From contig CAVVZJ010000004.1 of the NCBI GenBank assembly GCA_963752755.1, positions 685,122 through 749,121 on the forward strand: a stretch of 64,000 bases of DNA. The letters run 5' to 3'. The translations under genes were made by a program, and so were the position numbers. Source of the DNA: CAVVZJ01 sp963752755 (GTDB taxonomy: Bacteria; Planctomycetota; Planctomycetia; Isosphaerales; Isosphaeraceae). Below, one piece after another: positions 1 through 9,349 of this stretch (position 1 is the first letter of the stretch; every line of letters starts with the position of its first letter). Below the pieces are notes generated by a model that saw only the letters and a list, made by a program, of their open reading frames with translations, had not been told where the DNA came from and ran no database searches.

Positions 1-423
1 CAGAACAGGAATTCGGTTCAGAGCAGCTCAATGGTCTGAGCAGGTTGGGTCACGTTTCCATTCCGAACCGTAAATGCCAGAGATTTGTGTCCGCCGCGAC
101 GGGCAAGGGCGATGAGAGCAGTAGAGCAGATCACTTCAAGACAGGCGGCAGGGGGAAAGGCTCTTGAAACCAGGAGCGAAACTGCGGACAATAGGATGAT
201 TGCGTGCGTGTGTAGGTGGGATCAGGTTCTGGCTTGAGAATTGACGTCGCCCGATCCTGGGCCTTTGGTTATGTTGGTCAGACCGGGGTGTCGATGGGGA
301 CGGCGCCGGTCACATCCGGCCTCACACGGAACAGGATTTTCTGGTCAAGCCAGTTCATGTGCCCAGAGGTTCCGGGAGTCGACGGGGGTCGTCGGGTCGT
401 CAATATCGGGGAGGTCAAGAGCG
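1..423. other. No gene recognised
   Basis: I see no protein family, tRNA or clear repeat in this opening stretch. An open frame runs from position 241 into the sigma-like gene, but its first 60 residues look like random high-GC translation. I treat this segment as the upstream region of that gene. Confidence 0.5.
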
Positions 424-1224
424 TTGAAGGGAGAGGGTCGTAAGCCTCGAAGGCGGTATTCGCCCAGGGTTGAGGCGCTGGAAGCGCTTCGCTTGCTAGA
501 TGCGGCGGCTCCCGGCCTGCTGCCTCTGCCTGCCGACGTGGCTGCGCCTCCGGAGGCGATCACGTCGACACACTCCCATGCAGCCTGGGACGTCGCTCTC
601 GATCATGCGGCCTTCGTCGACCTGATCGGACCGGCACAAACCGATGTCTCTTCTTCGGATACAGCGACCTTTCCGGCGCAGACCGATTCCCAGGCCGTGG
701 AGTCGGGACTGGGGCAGTTGCACCGCTATCTCGCCCGCTCCTGGTCGCGGGCTGGCATCCCGCCGCAGCAGTTTGAGGACTGCTCACAGGCAGTCTATGC
801 AACGCTTCTTCAGCAATTTGGGCGCGACGGCTTCGACCAGACCTTGAGCGAGATTGGTCGTGAGGGGATTCCGACCGTCCTCAACCGCGACACCCAGCGC
901 GGTCCTGACTTCTTCCGAGCGATCGACATGGTCAAGAAGCGGGCTCTCCGACAGAAGACTCACCTCGCCCTCGACGATCAGCTTGATCTGCCCGAACCGG
1001 CCGGCACCGACGGTGCCAGTGCCGACTGGCGAGGGGCGTTGAACGACGCCATCGCTCGTTCCTTGAATGCCCGGGAGGCTGACCTGATCCAGGCGACTCT
1101 CCAGGGTTTCAGCCCCGCCGAGATTGCCTCGCGCTGGGGTGTGGCGCCAAAGACTGTCAGTAACGAGAAAACCCGTGCCTTGAACAAGCTGCGCAAGGCG
1201 CTCTCCGCCGACCTGGCGGATTGA
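424..1224 (+). CDS. Sigma-70-like factor with N-terminal LExxxLLDA motif
   Basis: Probable RNA polymerase sigma factor of the ECF/sigma-70 type, about 267 residues from the TTG at 424; the frame is open back to 241. The last 60 residues form a region-4 helix-turn-helix (LNAREADLIQATLQGFSPAE, then IASRWGVAPKTVS and an Arg/Lys-rich tail). The middle, with RGPDFFRAIDMVKKRAL, is region-2-like. The N terminus carries RRRYSPRVEALEALRLLDA, which resembles the VEALExRxLL motif that planctomycetes place at the start of secreted or surface proteins, so its presence on a DNA-binding protein is odd. The start is uncertain: a weak GAGG lies upstream of 424. The sigma assignment is by motif; target genes are unknown. 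Confidence 0.65.
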   Translation: MKGEGRKPRRRYSPRVEALEALRLLDAAAPGLLPLPADVAAPPEAITSTHSHAAWDVALDHAAFVDLIGPAQTDVSSSDTATFPAQTDSQAVESGLGQLHRYLARSWSRAGIPPQQFEDCSQAVYATLLQQFGRDGFDQTLSEIGREGIPTVLNRDTQRGPDFFRAIDMVKKRALRQKTHLALDDQLDLPEPAGTDGASADWRGALNDAIARSLNAREADLIQATLQGFSPAEIASRWGVAPKTVSNEKTRALNKLRKALSADLAD

Positions 1225-1388
1225 GACACGGTCCAGGGAGGTCCTTCCGTCTGGGTCTGCGCGATACCTTCAGAGTCGATCGGGATTCCATAAAAGGATA
1301 GGCTGCCGGCGGAACGTAGCCGTCGGTTCCTCCGGGCGGCGAAACCGCGTGGCCGCCCTCCTGACTCAATTCCCGATGGAGGCTCGCC

Positions 1389-2272
1389 ATGCGACCTTGG
1401 CAGCTTTACCGAACGGTCCTGACCCTGAGCCTGTTGCTTTTTGAGGCCACACCGACCGCCCTGGCCCAGCAGTTTGGGCAAGGGGAAATCCGTGAGTTGA
1501 TCCTCCAACTCGATAGTAATAGCGACATGATCCTCGATCGCAACGAGATCCCCGAGGCGGGACGCGCGGCGTTCGAGCGGCTCCTGAAGCGTGGCGACAC
1601 CAACAAGGACGGTCGGCTCGATTTCGAGGAACTCCGAGCCATGCTGGGCAAGCTCCGCATTCTCGGTGGCCCGGCGGCACTGGCAGAGCGTTTGCGTACG
1701 ATGGACAAGGATGGCGACATGCGGGTCAGCAAGGAGGAGTTCACCGGCCCGGCCCCGGCCTTCGAGCGCCTGGACGCCGACAAGGACGGATTCCTCACTC
1801 GCCAGGACCTGGAAAAGCTTCGCCCGGTGGCGCTCCGGTTCCTGAGTCGAAGTCCGAAGCCCCCAAGCCCGCGGCTCCCGGAGCCAACCCGCCCGTCGCC
1901 GCAAGACCCACGCCCCGACCCACGACAGTGATCGCCGCGCGGCTCAAGCGGCTGGACAAGGACGGCGACGGCAAGGTCAGCCGCGAGGAGTTTCCCGGCC
2001 AACCCGCGGTCTTTGACCGTCTCGACTCCAACAAGGATGGATTCCTCTCCAGCGCCGACCGTGCCGTCGACGCGGATGCTCCCGGGCGAGCGGACTCCTT
2101 GCGACTGCGCCGCCTGATGGCGATGGATCAGGACAAGGATGGCAAGGTCAGTCGGACCGAGTTCCGTGGCGCCGCCGCGGCCTTCGATCGGCTGGACACG
2201 AACAAGGATGGATTCCTGTCACGGGAGGACCGGCGCGTGCGTCAGCAGACCAAGGCGAGCAACAAGCCGTGA
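1389..2272 (+). CDS. Secreted EF-hand calcium-binding protein (frame break)
   Basis: Exported protein with a hydrophobic signal segment (residues about 8-26, cleavage after ALA) followed by EF-hand calcium loops. The first frame holds four loops, at residues 42-53, 70-81, 106-117 and 129-140 (for example DTNKDGRLDFEE). The +1 frame holds four more (DKDGDGKVSREE, DSNKDGFLSSAD and so on) and ends at 2272. Reading across a one-base shift near 1815-1840 joins the halves through a Pro/Ala-rich linker (SKSEAPKPAAPGANPP), so this is one gene. As printed, the first frame stops at 1931 and a GTG at 1928 could restart translation, but the linker makes an indel more likely. It probably binds Ca2+ outside the cytoplasm; its physiological role is unknown. 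Confidence 0.75.
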
Positions 2273-2431
2273 GCACTGTCCTCGAATCGGGTGCGACCGG
2301 ATGCCTTGAGGATCGTCCTGCTTTCGTCTCCTACAAAGCCCGCCCTCTCACCAACCGGCATTCCCTGAACGGCCCGTTCGCGGTAAGTTGGGACGCGGCA
2401 ATCGGAACGGGAAGGGCGAGGGCGGAAGGTC

Positions 2432-3673
2432 GTGACCCCGACGAGGCGGCTTGACTGGTATTTGATCGGCGCTGGGGTCGCTCTGAGGCTGGCGGCGTAC
2501 CTGGACAATCGCGCCCCCTGGCTCGACGAGAGTAGCCTTCTGGGCAACATTGTGAGCGGGCCGACCTTTGCGCTGTTCGGGCGGCTCACGGCGTCGCAGA
2601 TTGCGCCGCCGCTCTTCCTGATGCTGGAGCGGGTCCTGGCCCGGCTTTTCGGGCCGTCGCTCTGGGTCTTACGCCTGGTGCCACTGCTCGGGGGAGTCGC
2701 GTCGCTGTTCCTGCTGCGAGCGGTGGCTCGTCGGATCGTCCCCGAGCGAGCAGCCTGGATCGCACTGGCGTTGCTGGCCGTCTCGGATGAACAGATCTAT
2801 TACAGCACCGAATTGAAGCCGTACGGCACGGACGTGACGGTGGCCCTGGCGCTGACACTGGCCACGTTGGTTTTCCGTGACTCACCGCTTTCGGGGAGGC
2901 GGCTGGCTGGCTACGCGGCGGCGGGAGCACTCGCGGTCTGGTTCTCGTTCCCGGCAATTTTCGTGCTGGCGGCGGCGGGGATGGCACTCTGGATCGAGGC
3001 GGTCGCGGCCCGTCGCTGGCGACACGCCGCGGAGCTTGTGCTGGTGGGCGTGGTCTGGCTGGCGAGCTTCGGGGGAATGTGGCTGGCGGCGAAGTCACAG
3101 GTGGGGGAGCACCGTGGTCTCTGGGTCTTCTGGTCGATCGCTTTCCCGCCGCCGCTGGCGGACGATCCCGCCTGGGTGCTGCGGCGGATTCTTTTCTTCT
3201 TCCTCAGCCCGCTCGACTGGTACGGCCCGTTCGAACCGCGACTCTGTGCCATGCCGGCGATCGGGTGTGCCGTGGTTGGTCTGGCCTGGTTGGCCGCGTG
3301 GAAGCGATTCTGCCTGGCCCTGCTGTTCGGGCCGATGGCCCTGGTCCTGGTCGCGGCGACGATCCGGGCCTATCCGTTCCACGGCCGGCTCGCGATGTTC
3401 CTGGTGCCGGCCTTCTTGACGACGGTGGCCGTCGGTGCCGATCGCATCTGGGCGTGGTCGGGCCATCGCGCGGTCGGGGTCACTCTGTTGCTCCTGCTGC
3501 TGGCCTACCCCGTCATGCTTGATTGTTACTACCTGATCGACGGCTCTCGCGACCGCTCGGGCCTCCACCCCCTCGGCGACCGCCGCCCGTCCTGGATGAC
3601 CCCTGACGCCTTCCGTCCCGGTGTCCAATACGGGCCACGCGAGTTCCGACCACGAAGCTTTCGAGGAAAATGA
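2432..3673 (+). CDS. GT-C fold (GT39-like) membrane glycosyltransferase
   Basis: Polytopic membrane protein of 413 residues with around ten hydrophobic segments. Near the N terminus is the loop RAPWLDESSL, matching the acidic DE motif in the first periplasmic loop of PMT/ArnT-type (GT39/GT83) enzymes that take sugars from polyprenyl-phosphate donors. EQIYYSTELKPYG is the second typical GT-C loop element. The start is the GTG at 2432. No neighbouring polysaccharide genes identify a substrate. The family is recognised from topology and the two loops; acceptor and donor cannot be told. Confidence 0.65.
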   Translation: MTPTRRLDWYLIGAGVALRLAAYLDNRAPWLDESSLLGNIVSGPTFALFGRLTASQIAPPLFLMLERVLARLFGPSLWVLRLVPLLGGVASLFLLRAVARRIVPERAAWIALALLAVSDEQIYYSTELKPYGTDVTVALALTLATLVFRDSPLSGRRLAGYAAAGALAVWFSFPAIFVLAAAGMALWIEAVAARRWRHAAELVLVGVVWLASFGGMWLAAKSQVGEHRGLWVFWSIAFPPPLADDPAWVLRRILFFFLSPLDWYGPFEPRLCAMPAIGCAVVGLAWLAAWKRFCLALLFGPMALVLVAATIRAYPFHGRLAMFLVPAFLTTVAVGADRIWAWSGHRAVGVTLLLLLLAYPVMLDCYYLIDGSRDRSGLHPLGDRRPSWMTPDAFRPGVQYGPREFRPRSFRGK

Positions 3674-3809
3674 CTCAAAACTCACATATTCACGATGAGA
3701 TAATTCAGCGGTCGCTCCAACGAGGGCCAGTGGCCTGTTGTAATCGTTGCCGACCCGGTCACAATCGGAGCGAATCGGTCAGATCCTAAACCTCCGAGGA
3801 ATGCCGTCC

Positions 3810-5715
3810 ATGAGTCGCAACCGGATCAGACCAGGCCAGGCGCTGGCTTTCTTCGTCCTCGTGACCTTCGCCGGAAGCGTCAACGCACAGGGGCCAAAAG
3901 TTGCGGATCGGAAGGCGGAGTTTGACGTCTCCGTCGAGACGAACGTGATGATCCCGATGCGCGACGGCGTCCGCCTCGCTGCCGACCTCTACCGGCCAGC
4001 GAAGGGTGATCAGCCACTCGAAGGTCCGTTCCCAACCCTGCTGGCCCGCACTCCCTACAACAAGGGTGACGGCCGTTCGCAGGAGGCGAAGTATTACGCC
4101 GCTCGTGGCTACAACGTCGTCTTGAATGACGTCCGCGGCCGGTTTGCCAGCGAAGGACACTGGCGCATGATGGCTGACGACCCACAGGACGGCTACGACG
4201 TCGTCGAGTGGATTGCCCGCCAGAGCTGGTCCGATGGCAAGGTTGGTACCTTCGGCACGAGTTACGTAGGCGGCACCCAGCACGCCCTGGCCGAACTGAG
4301 CCCTCCCCACCTGACGGCCATGGTCCCGATCGACGCGCTTTCCAACTGCGGCGTGGCCGGTATGAGGCACGGCGGGGCCTTCGAGTTGCGGTTCGCCAAC
4401 TGGATTTTCCAGATCGGTGCCCCGAACGCTCACAAAGCCCTGGCTGATCCAAAACTGCGATCCGCTCTGGTCGAGAGTGGCCGCCGCATCCGAGAGCACC
4501 TCGACGAACTGCCGATTCTCCCCGGAACCACACCGCTTCGAGTCGTGCCCGAATATGAAGCGTGGCTGATCGAGGCGATGCGGAGCGGCCCCGAGTCGCC
4601 CGTCTGGAAGATCAAGGGGATGTCGGTCGTGGATCACATCAAGGATTATGCTGATGTGCCCGTCCTCCACGTCACTGGCTGGTACGACTCCTGGACCCGA
4701 CAGGTCACGATGAACTACGAGAACCTGTCGAACTCGAAGCATGCACCCCAGCGGCTGGTCATCGGTCCTTGGGTCCACGGAGGACAGGGTTCGAACGTGG
4801 CCGGCGAGGTTGAGTTTACCGACGAGGCCGCCATCAATCTCCTCGCCTTCCGCCTGCGGTGGTACGACCGCTGGCTTCGTGGCGAGCTTAACGGCGTCGA
4901 TCAGGACGCGCCGGTCGTCATCTATGTGATGGGTACCGGTGACGACCGCCGATCGGCCGCCGGCCGTCTCCGTCACGGCGGCTTCTGGCGAGCCGAGCGT
5001 GAGTGGCCGCTCACACGAGCCGAGCCGAGGTCCCTCTACCTCCACGCCGACGGCACGCTCCGATCCGATCGACCCACGATGCCCGAGAGTCACACGACTT
5101 ACACCTTCGACCCGAGCCACCCTGTGCCCACGCTGGGCGGCAACATCTCCTCCAACGGCGGCTTGATGACCAACGGCGGTTACGACCAGCGCCCTCGAGA
5201 CGACACCCACGCCGCCGACCATCGGATCCCCTTGTCCGAGCGCCCCGATGTCCTCGTCTTTCGCTCCGAGCCCTTGCCGGCCGACCTGGAAGTCACCGGT
5301 ACTGTCGAGGTTCAGCTCTTCGTCTCGTCCACGGCGACCGACTCCGACTTCACCGCCAAGCTGATCGACGAGGTGCCCACCGAACCCCGACTACCCGCTC
5401 GGTTTCGACCTCAATATTGGCGACTCGATCATCAGAACGCGCTACCGGGAGTCGCTCGATCATCCGAAGCTGATGGAGGTCGGCGAGGTCGTGTCGGTGA
5501 CGATCCGCCTCTACCCGACATCCAACGTCTTCAAGCAGGGTCACCGAGTGCGCATCGATGTTTCCAGCAGCAACTATCCCCGGTTCGATGTTAACCCAAA
5601 CACGGGCCTGCCCCTTGGCACGAGCCGGCGCCGGGTCGTCGCCGAGAACACCGTCCATCACGACGCCGCGAGGCCGTCGCGCGTCGTGCTGCCGATCGTG
5701 CCACCCGGCCTCTGA
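3810..5715 (+). CDS. CocE/NonD family secreted hydrolase (frame break)
   Basis: Serine hydrolase of the X-Pro dipeptidyl-peptidase S15/CocE family. A signal peptide (MSRNRIRPGQALAFFVLVTF) is followed by the domain start MIPMRDGVRLAADLYRP. The nucleophile motif GTSYVGG (Ser about 151) and the jelly-roll C-terminal domain are present. I chose the ATG at 3810 because GAGGA lies 9 nt upstream; an ATG at 3801 is in frame. The printed frame runs into junk after about 5375. The -1/+2 frame restores conserved C-terminal sequence (NPDYPLGFDLNIGDSIIR, LYPTSNVFKQGHRVRIDVSS, YPRFDVNPNTG) and stops at 5715, so a single-base break near 5375 splits one gene. It probably cleaves esters or peptides in the cell envelope. 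Confidence 0.8.
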
Positions 5716-5746
5716 CGGGCCGGATCACTCTCCTGGAGCCTCGATC

Positions 5747-6199
5747 ATGTCCCCTCGACCCCGGATGTTCCTCGCTTTGGCGGTTCTGGTTCTCCTGGCC
5801 GCCGACGACCCAAAACCCGACGACCAGCCCAAGCTCCTTGGCACCTGGACCGTCGTCGCCGCCGAACAGGGTGGCCAGAAGCTCCGCGCAGACACCATCG
5901 CTGGGCAGTCGCTCGTCTTTGGCAAGGAACGTTACTTCGTCCGACAGAGCGGCCAGACCCTCGAGGAGGGCACCTATACTCTCGACGCCTCGAAGACACC
6001 CAAGAGCCTCGATCTCAAGATTGTCAAAGGTCCCGAGGACGCCGGCAAGACCCAGCTCGGCATCTACCAGCTCGATGGCAACACGCTCAAGGTCGCCTTC
6101 GCCCGCCCCGGCACCGAGAAGCGCCCCGAGCGCTTCGTCTCAGGCGGAGAAGGGGGCGCCCTGTTCGTCATGACCCTCAAGAAACCGCCCGAGGATTGA
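5747..6199 (+). CDS. TIGR03067 domain protein
   Basis: A 150-residue exported protein with a short signal segment (MFLALAVLVLLAA). Its body fits the TIGR03067 planctomycete/Gemmata family: LLGTWTVVAAEQGGQKL, then FGKERYFV, KTPKSLDLKIVKG, and LGIYQLDGNTLKVAFARPG. The ATG at 5747 follows CTGGAGCC and lies 31 nt after the CocE stop, so co-transcription is plausible. The family is a beta-barrel-like lipocalin-style fold of unknown function, strongly expanded in planctomycetes. Confidence 0.8.
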   Translation: MSPRPRMFLALAVLVLLAADDPKPDDQPKLLGTWTVVAAEQGGQKLRADTIAGQSLVFGKERYFVRQSGQTLEEGTYTLDASKTPKSLDLKIVKGPEDAGKTQLGIYQLDGNTLKVAFARPGTEKRPERFVSGGEGGALFVMTLKKPPED

Positions 6200-6279
6200 T
6201 CGCAATCGTCTGGCATCGTTCCTCTTCCCTTGGCCCTTTTTCTGTCGAACCTGCTTGACGCCTTCTTGGCGTCCTGCTA

Positions 6280-6294
6280 CTTTACCACGCAAAG
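6280..6294. promoter_or_regulatory. CTTT...CAAAG dyad, candidate operator
   Basis: The 15-mer CTTTACCACGCAAAG is an interrupted inverted repeat 32 nt upstream of the ATG at 6326. A -35-like TTGACG sits at 6255-6260, so the dyad overlaps the place expected for a -10 box. A close relative (CTTTGTAACACAAAG) occurs upstream of ispH at 7410. The winged-helix regulator encoded by the second gene of this operon is the natural candidate binder; this is inference. Confidence 0.5.
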
Positions 6295-6325
6295 CAGAAT
6301 TCATTGAGGCACGGAGCATCGGGGC

Positions 6326-6946
6326 ATGGCCACGGAGCTTCATGAAGCGTTGGAGCGGATCGCCCAGATCCGCCACCAGATGGCCCGGACGGAGGTCTTC
6401 CGGGGTTACCGGGCCTTGCCGGTGGCCTTCTCGGGAACCCTGGCAGTCGGGGCGGGTCTGGCGCAGGCGGTCTGGTTGGCGAGGCCGATGGAGCAGCTCG
6501 GATCGTATCTGGCGCTCTGGATCGGAGCCGCGGTGCTCAGCGGCGTGGCGGCCGGGGCGGGGATGATCGACCGCCGCCGACGCGCCGCGTCGGCCTGGAA
6601 CAGGGAGATCACCCGTCTGGCGATCGACCAGTTCACACCTTGCTTGATCGCCGGTGGTTTGCTGACAGCGGTGATCGGCACCACAGCGTCTGAGGTCGCG
6701 TGGATGCTTCCGGGGCTCTGGCAAATCCTCTTCAGCCTTGGAATCTTTGCGTCTTGCCGGCTTCTGCCACGGGCGACCTGGGCCGTGGCTGTCTTCTACC
6801 TGATCGCCGGGGTCGTGACCCTCGGCCTGGCTCGTGGCGCCTCGGCGCTCTCGCCTTGGGCGATGGCCGCTCCGTTTGGCCTGGGCCAGTTACTCGCGGC
6901 AGCGGTTCTCTATTGGACCCTGGAGCGCGACGATGCCCACCGATAA
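6326..6946 (+). CDS. Integral membrane protein paired with wHTH regulator
   Basis: A 206-residue protein with a short cytosolic N terminus (HEALERIAQIRHQMARTEVF) and about six hydrophobic segments. It matches the arrangement seen for small membrane proteins co-encoded with a winged-helix repressor. The start ATG at 6326 is supported by the upstream dyad/promoter and by the next gene, which begins inside its 3' end (ATG 6933, 14-nt overlap). Function is unknown; translational coupling suggests the two products act together, for example in membrane stress sensing. Confidence 0.65.
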   Translation: MATELHEALERIAQIRHQMARTEVFRGYRALPVAFSGTLAVGAGLAQAVWLARPMEQLGSYLALWIGAAVLSGVAAGAGMIDRRRRAASAWNREITRLAIDQFTPCLIAGGLLTAVIGTTASEVAWMLPGLWQILFSLGIFASCRLLPRATWAVAVFYLIAGVVTLGLARGASALSPWAMAAPFGLGQLLAAAVLYWTLERDDAHR

Positions 6947-7352
6947 GCCTCAACCCGAACCCGCCACTTCGAAAAGCTCCGGCCGGTTTGCCTACGAGGG
7001 GCTCGAGCGCGCCATCCACGAGAAGGCCCGCCTCGGGATCATGACCTCCCTCGCCTCCAACCCCCGTGGCCTTCTCTTCAACGACCTCAAGGAGTTCTGC
7101 ACGCTCACCGACGGCAACCTCAGCCGCCACCTCCAGGTACTCCAGGAGGAAGGGCTCGTCGAGGTCTGGAAGGGCTACCACCAGAAGCGTCCCCAGACGC
7201 TCGTCCGCCTCACCGACGACGGCCGCCGCCGCTTCATGGACTACATCGCCGAGTTGGAACAGGTCGTCGCCGACGCCCTCGGCGCCGCCCGCGATGCCAC
7301 GGTCCCCGCTCCGGCCCAGCCCAGTCGCGCCGAGGGCTGGTCGCACGCCTGA
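6933..7352 (+). CDS. Winged-helix transcriptional regulator
   Basis: A 139-residue ArsR/MarR-like winged-helix DNA-binding protein. The core runs from HEKARLGIMTSLASNP through LLFNDLKEFCTLTDGNLSRH (recognition helix) to LQEEGLVEVWKGY, with the wing in KRPQTLVRLTDDGRRRF. This is the 'transcriptional regulator, HTH_27-like' class often found beside a small membrane protein. The ATG at 6933 overlaps the upstream gene, indicating translational coupling. The same dyad lies before its own operon and before ispH downstream, so autoregulation plus control of ispH is a reasonable prediction. Confidence 0.75.
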   Translation: MPTDKPQPEPATSKSSGRFAYEGLERAIHEKARLGIMTSLASNPRGLLFNDLKEFCTLTDGNLSRHLQVLQEEGLVEVWKGYHQKRPQTLVRLTDDGRRRFMDYIAELEQVVADALGAARDATVPAPAQPSRAEGWSHA

Positions 7353-7409
7353 AATCCCGACCGGCCAATCCACACGGCCGCATGTCGGCCGCTTTCTTCG
7401 GCCTTAATG

Positions 7410-7424
7410 CTTTGTAACACAAAG
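7410..7424. promoter_or_regulatory. CTTTGT-AAC-ACAAAG dyad, candidate operator
   Basis: A perfect 6+3+6 inverted repeat lies in the 122-nt gap between the winged-helix gene and ispH, 51 nt before the ispH ATG. It shares the CTTT....AC.CAAAG core and a following TTCATT with the site at 6280-6294. Confidence 0.5.
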
Positions 7425-7474
7425 TTCATTCGATTCTAGAGTTGACAGCGACGCCAGGAGAAGGAGAGACTGCG

Positions 7475-8353
7475 ATGGAGGTGATCCGTGCTGACGTCTT
7501 GGGGATGTGCTTTGGCGTCAAGGATGCCCTGGCGGTGATCGACGCGATCGACCAGCCTGACCGGGTGACGATCCACGGCGAGCTAGTCCACAACCCGGCG
7601 GTTCTCGCCCGCCTCGACGAGCGTGGCTTCCACCGCATGTCCGAAGCCGGTCGCGAGGGCGCCCCGGCTCCGGTGACTTCCGACGTGCTCATTACGGCCC
7701 ACGGGGTCAGCGACGCCGAGCGCGACCGCCTCGTCGCGGCCGGAAAGCGCCTGATCGACACGACCTGCCCGCTGGTTCTTCGCGTCCACCGCGCCGCGAG
7801 GGCGCTGGAAGCGCAGGGATATCACGTCCTGGTCATCGGTAAGCACAATCATATCGAGGTTCGCGGCTTGACCGGCGACCTCCGGGCCTTTGACGTTCTC
7901 GAATCGCCCGACGACGTCCGCCGGTTCGACGTCCCCCGGCTGGGGATCGTCTGCCAGACGACGATGCCGCTCCGGACCGTGCAGTCGATCCGTAGGGTGA
8001 TCAGCCGCCTGAACCCTGACGCCCAGGAAATCCGATTCGTCGATACAGTCTGCCGGCCGACGAAGGAGCGTCAGCGAGCTCTGGAGCGACTGGTGGAGCG
8101 AGTCGAGGCGATGGTAGTTGTGGGCGGCCGGAACTCGAACAACACCCGCGAGTTGGTGTCTCTCTGCCATGAGCGCGGGGTGCCTGCAAGGCATGTCGAA
8201 GGACCGGGCGAGCTTGATCCATCCTGGTTCGAGGGCGTCTCCGTCGTTGGGCTGACGGCCGGAACCTCGACCCTCGATGAAACAATCGAGGCAGTTTACA
8301 AGGCATTGGTCCGTATCCATTCCCTGGTTGGAGCTTCGCATGAGCACTTTTGA
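7475..8353 (+). CDS. ispH: 4-hydroxy-3-methylbut-2-enyl diphosphate reductase
   Basis: Last step of the MEP isoprenoid pathway: reduces HMBPP to IPP and DMAPP with a [4Fe-4S] cluster. The three cluster cysteines are Cys12 (LGMCFGV), Cys98 (DTTCP) and Cys193 (DTVCRPTKERQ). Active-site residues are at His39, His76 (ITAHGV) and His126/Glu128 (NHIEVRG). Length (292 residues) fits the family. The ATG at 7475 follows AGGAGAAGGAGAG; the upstream TTG at 7442 would add 11 unconserved residues. The next gene starts 14 nt before its stop, so isoprenoid synthesis and a ferritin-like protein are translationally coupled. Confidence 0.93.
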   Translation: MEVIRADVLGMCFGVKDALAVIDAIDQPDRVTIHGELVHNPAVLARLDERGFHRMSEAGREGAPAPVTSDVLITAHGVSDAERDRLVAAGKRLIDTTCPLVLRVHRAARALEAQGYHVLVIGKHNHIEVRGLTGDLRAFDVLESPDDVRRFDVPRLGIVCQTTMPLRTVQSIRRVISRLNPDAQEIRFVDTVCRPTKERQRALERLVERVEAMVVVGGRNSNNTRELVSLCHERGVPARHVEGPGELDPSWFEGVSVVGLTAGTSTLDETIEAVYKALVRIHSLVGASHEHF

Positions 8354-9140
8354 TGCGACTCGAGCCGCGACCGAATCCCGCCGATCATCCTCCGGCTGGC
8401 ATGCCTACTTCCGGGCCAATGCCGGCGCTCTGCTGGCGATCCCCTGGGAGCGAGGCGCGGACCTTTCGGGGGCTGAGCGTCGGACCATCATACGATCGAT
8501 CCAGATCTTCCAGCTCGGCGAGAGTTCCGACGGCCGCCGCTTCCTCCGCCTGGCTCACCGCCACGCCCTCCGCGACGACGACCCCGACTACGCTCAGGCC
8601 GCTGCCCTCTTCATCGGCGAGGAGCATCGCCACGCCCTTGACCTCGGCCGCTTTCTCGCCCTCCACGGCATCCCCCCGATCCGCCGGAGTCTCGCCGACA
8701 GCGTCTTCCGCGTCTTGCGGCACCTGGCTGGTCTGGAGCTTTCCATCTCCGTTCTCATCTCGGCCGAAGTGATCGCCCAGGTCTATTACGCGGCTCTCCG
8801 CGACTCCACCAACTCCGCCGTTCTCCGCCGCCTCTGCGATCAGATCCTCCGTGACGAGGACGCCCACGTCCGCTTCCAGGCCGAGCGGCTGGCGTTGCTC
8901 CGCTCTCACCGCCCACGCTGGTTGAACGGCCTGACTTGCCTGGCCCACCGCGCCTTCTTCGCCGGGACCTGCTTCATCGTCTGGCTCGACCACGGCTCCG
9001 TCTTCCTCGCCGGTGGGCTCGGAATCCGTCCTTTCTGGCACACGGCGTGGAGGGCGTTCGAGGCCGCCCTGCAACGGATGAATCCGTCGGCGGTCGTATC
9101 CTCGCTCACGATCGAGAAGGTCGCCTGCCATGAGACGTAA
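8340..9140 (+). CDS. Ferritin-like di-iron protein
   Basis: A 266-residue helical protein with ferritin-like metal ligands: GESSDGRRFL, EEHRHAL (ExxH), SAEVIAQ and EDAHVRF (ExxH), the spacing of a four-helix di-iron carboxylate bundle. C-terminal hydrophobic stretches suggest membrane association. The ATG at 8340 overlaps ispH by 14 nt, and the next small gene starts 11 nt before its stop. Such proteins are oxidase, hydroxylase or storage types; here the coupling to ispH hints at oxidation of an isoprenoid product, which is inference only. Confidence 0.65.
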   Translation: MSTFDATRAATESRRSSSGWHAYFRANAGALLAIPWERGADLSGAERRTIIRSIQIFQLGESSDGRRFLRLAHRHALRDDDPDYAQAAALFIGEEHRHALDLGRFLALHGIPPIRRSLADSVFRVLRHLAGLELSISVLISAEVIAQVYYAALRDSTNSAVLRRLCDQILRDEDAHVRFQAERLALLRSHRPRWLNGLTCLAHRAFFAGTCFIVWLDHGSVFLAGGLGIRPFWHTAWRAFEAALQRMNPSAVVSSLTIEKVACHET

Positions 9141-9279
9141 TCCCGCCCTTGAGGAGCGTGAAGAACACCGCTCCTGCGCCCTCTACGACGCGATGTTGGT
9201 CGGCCTGGCCGGGCTGGCGCTCGTCGCGTGGATGAATCGCTCGGGCGTGGTCCTCCAGCCGGGTGCGACCATCCAGTAG
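9130..9279 (+). CDS. 49-residue single-span membrane protein
   Basis: The ATG at 9130 lies inside the end of the ferritin-like gene and opens a 49-codon frame ending with TAG at 9277-9279. It has a charged start (MRRNPALEEREEHRS), one hydrophobic segment (AMLVGLAGLALVAWM) and a short tail. Overlap on the upstream side and a following gene 71 nt downstream support it as a real small gene. No family recognised; it may be a membrane partner of the flanking proteins. Confidence 0.5.
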   Translation: MRRNPALEEREEHRSCALYDAMLVGLAGLALVAWMNRSGVVLQPGATIQ

Positions 9280-9349
9280 GATGATTACGCTTTCCGCCCC
9301 GATCCCCGCATCGGCGGCTGGCTCGGGACCAACCTGGACGACACCTTCC

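Noticed and set aside
3786..5222. 478-codon minus-strand frame opposite the CocE gene
   Set aside because: The plus strand holds the GTSYVGG nucleophile and the family C terminus; the minus reading has no motif.
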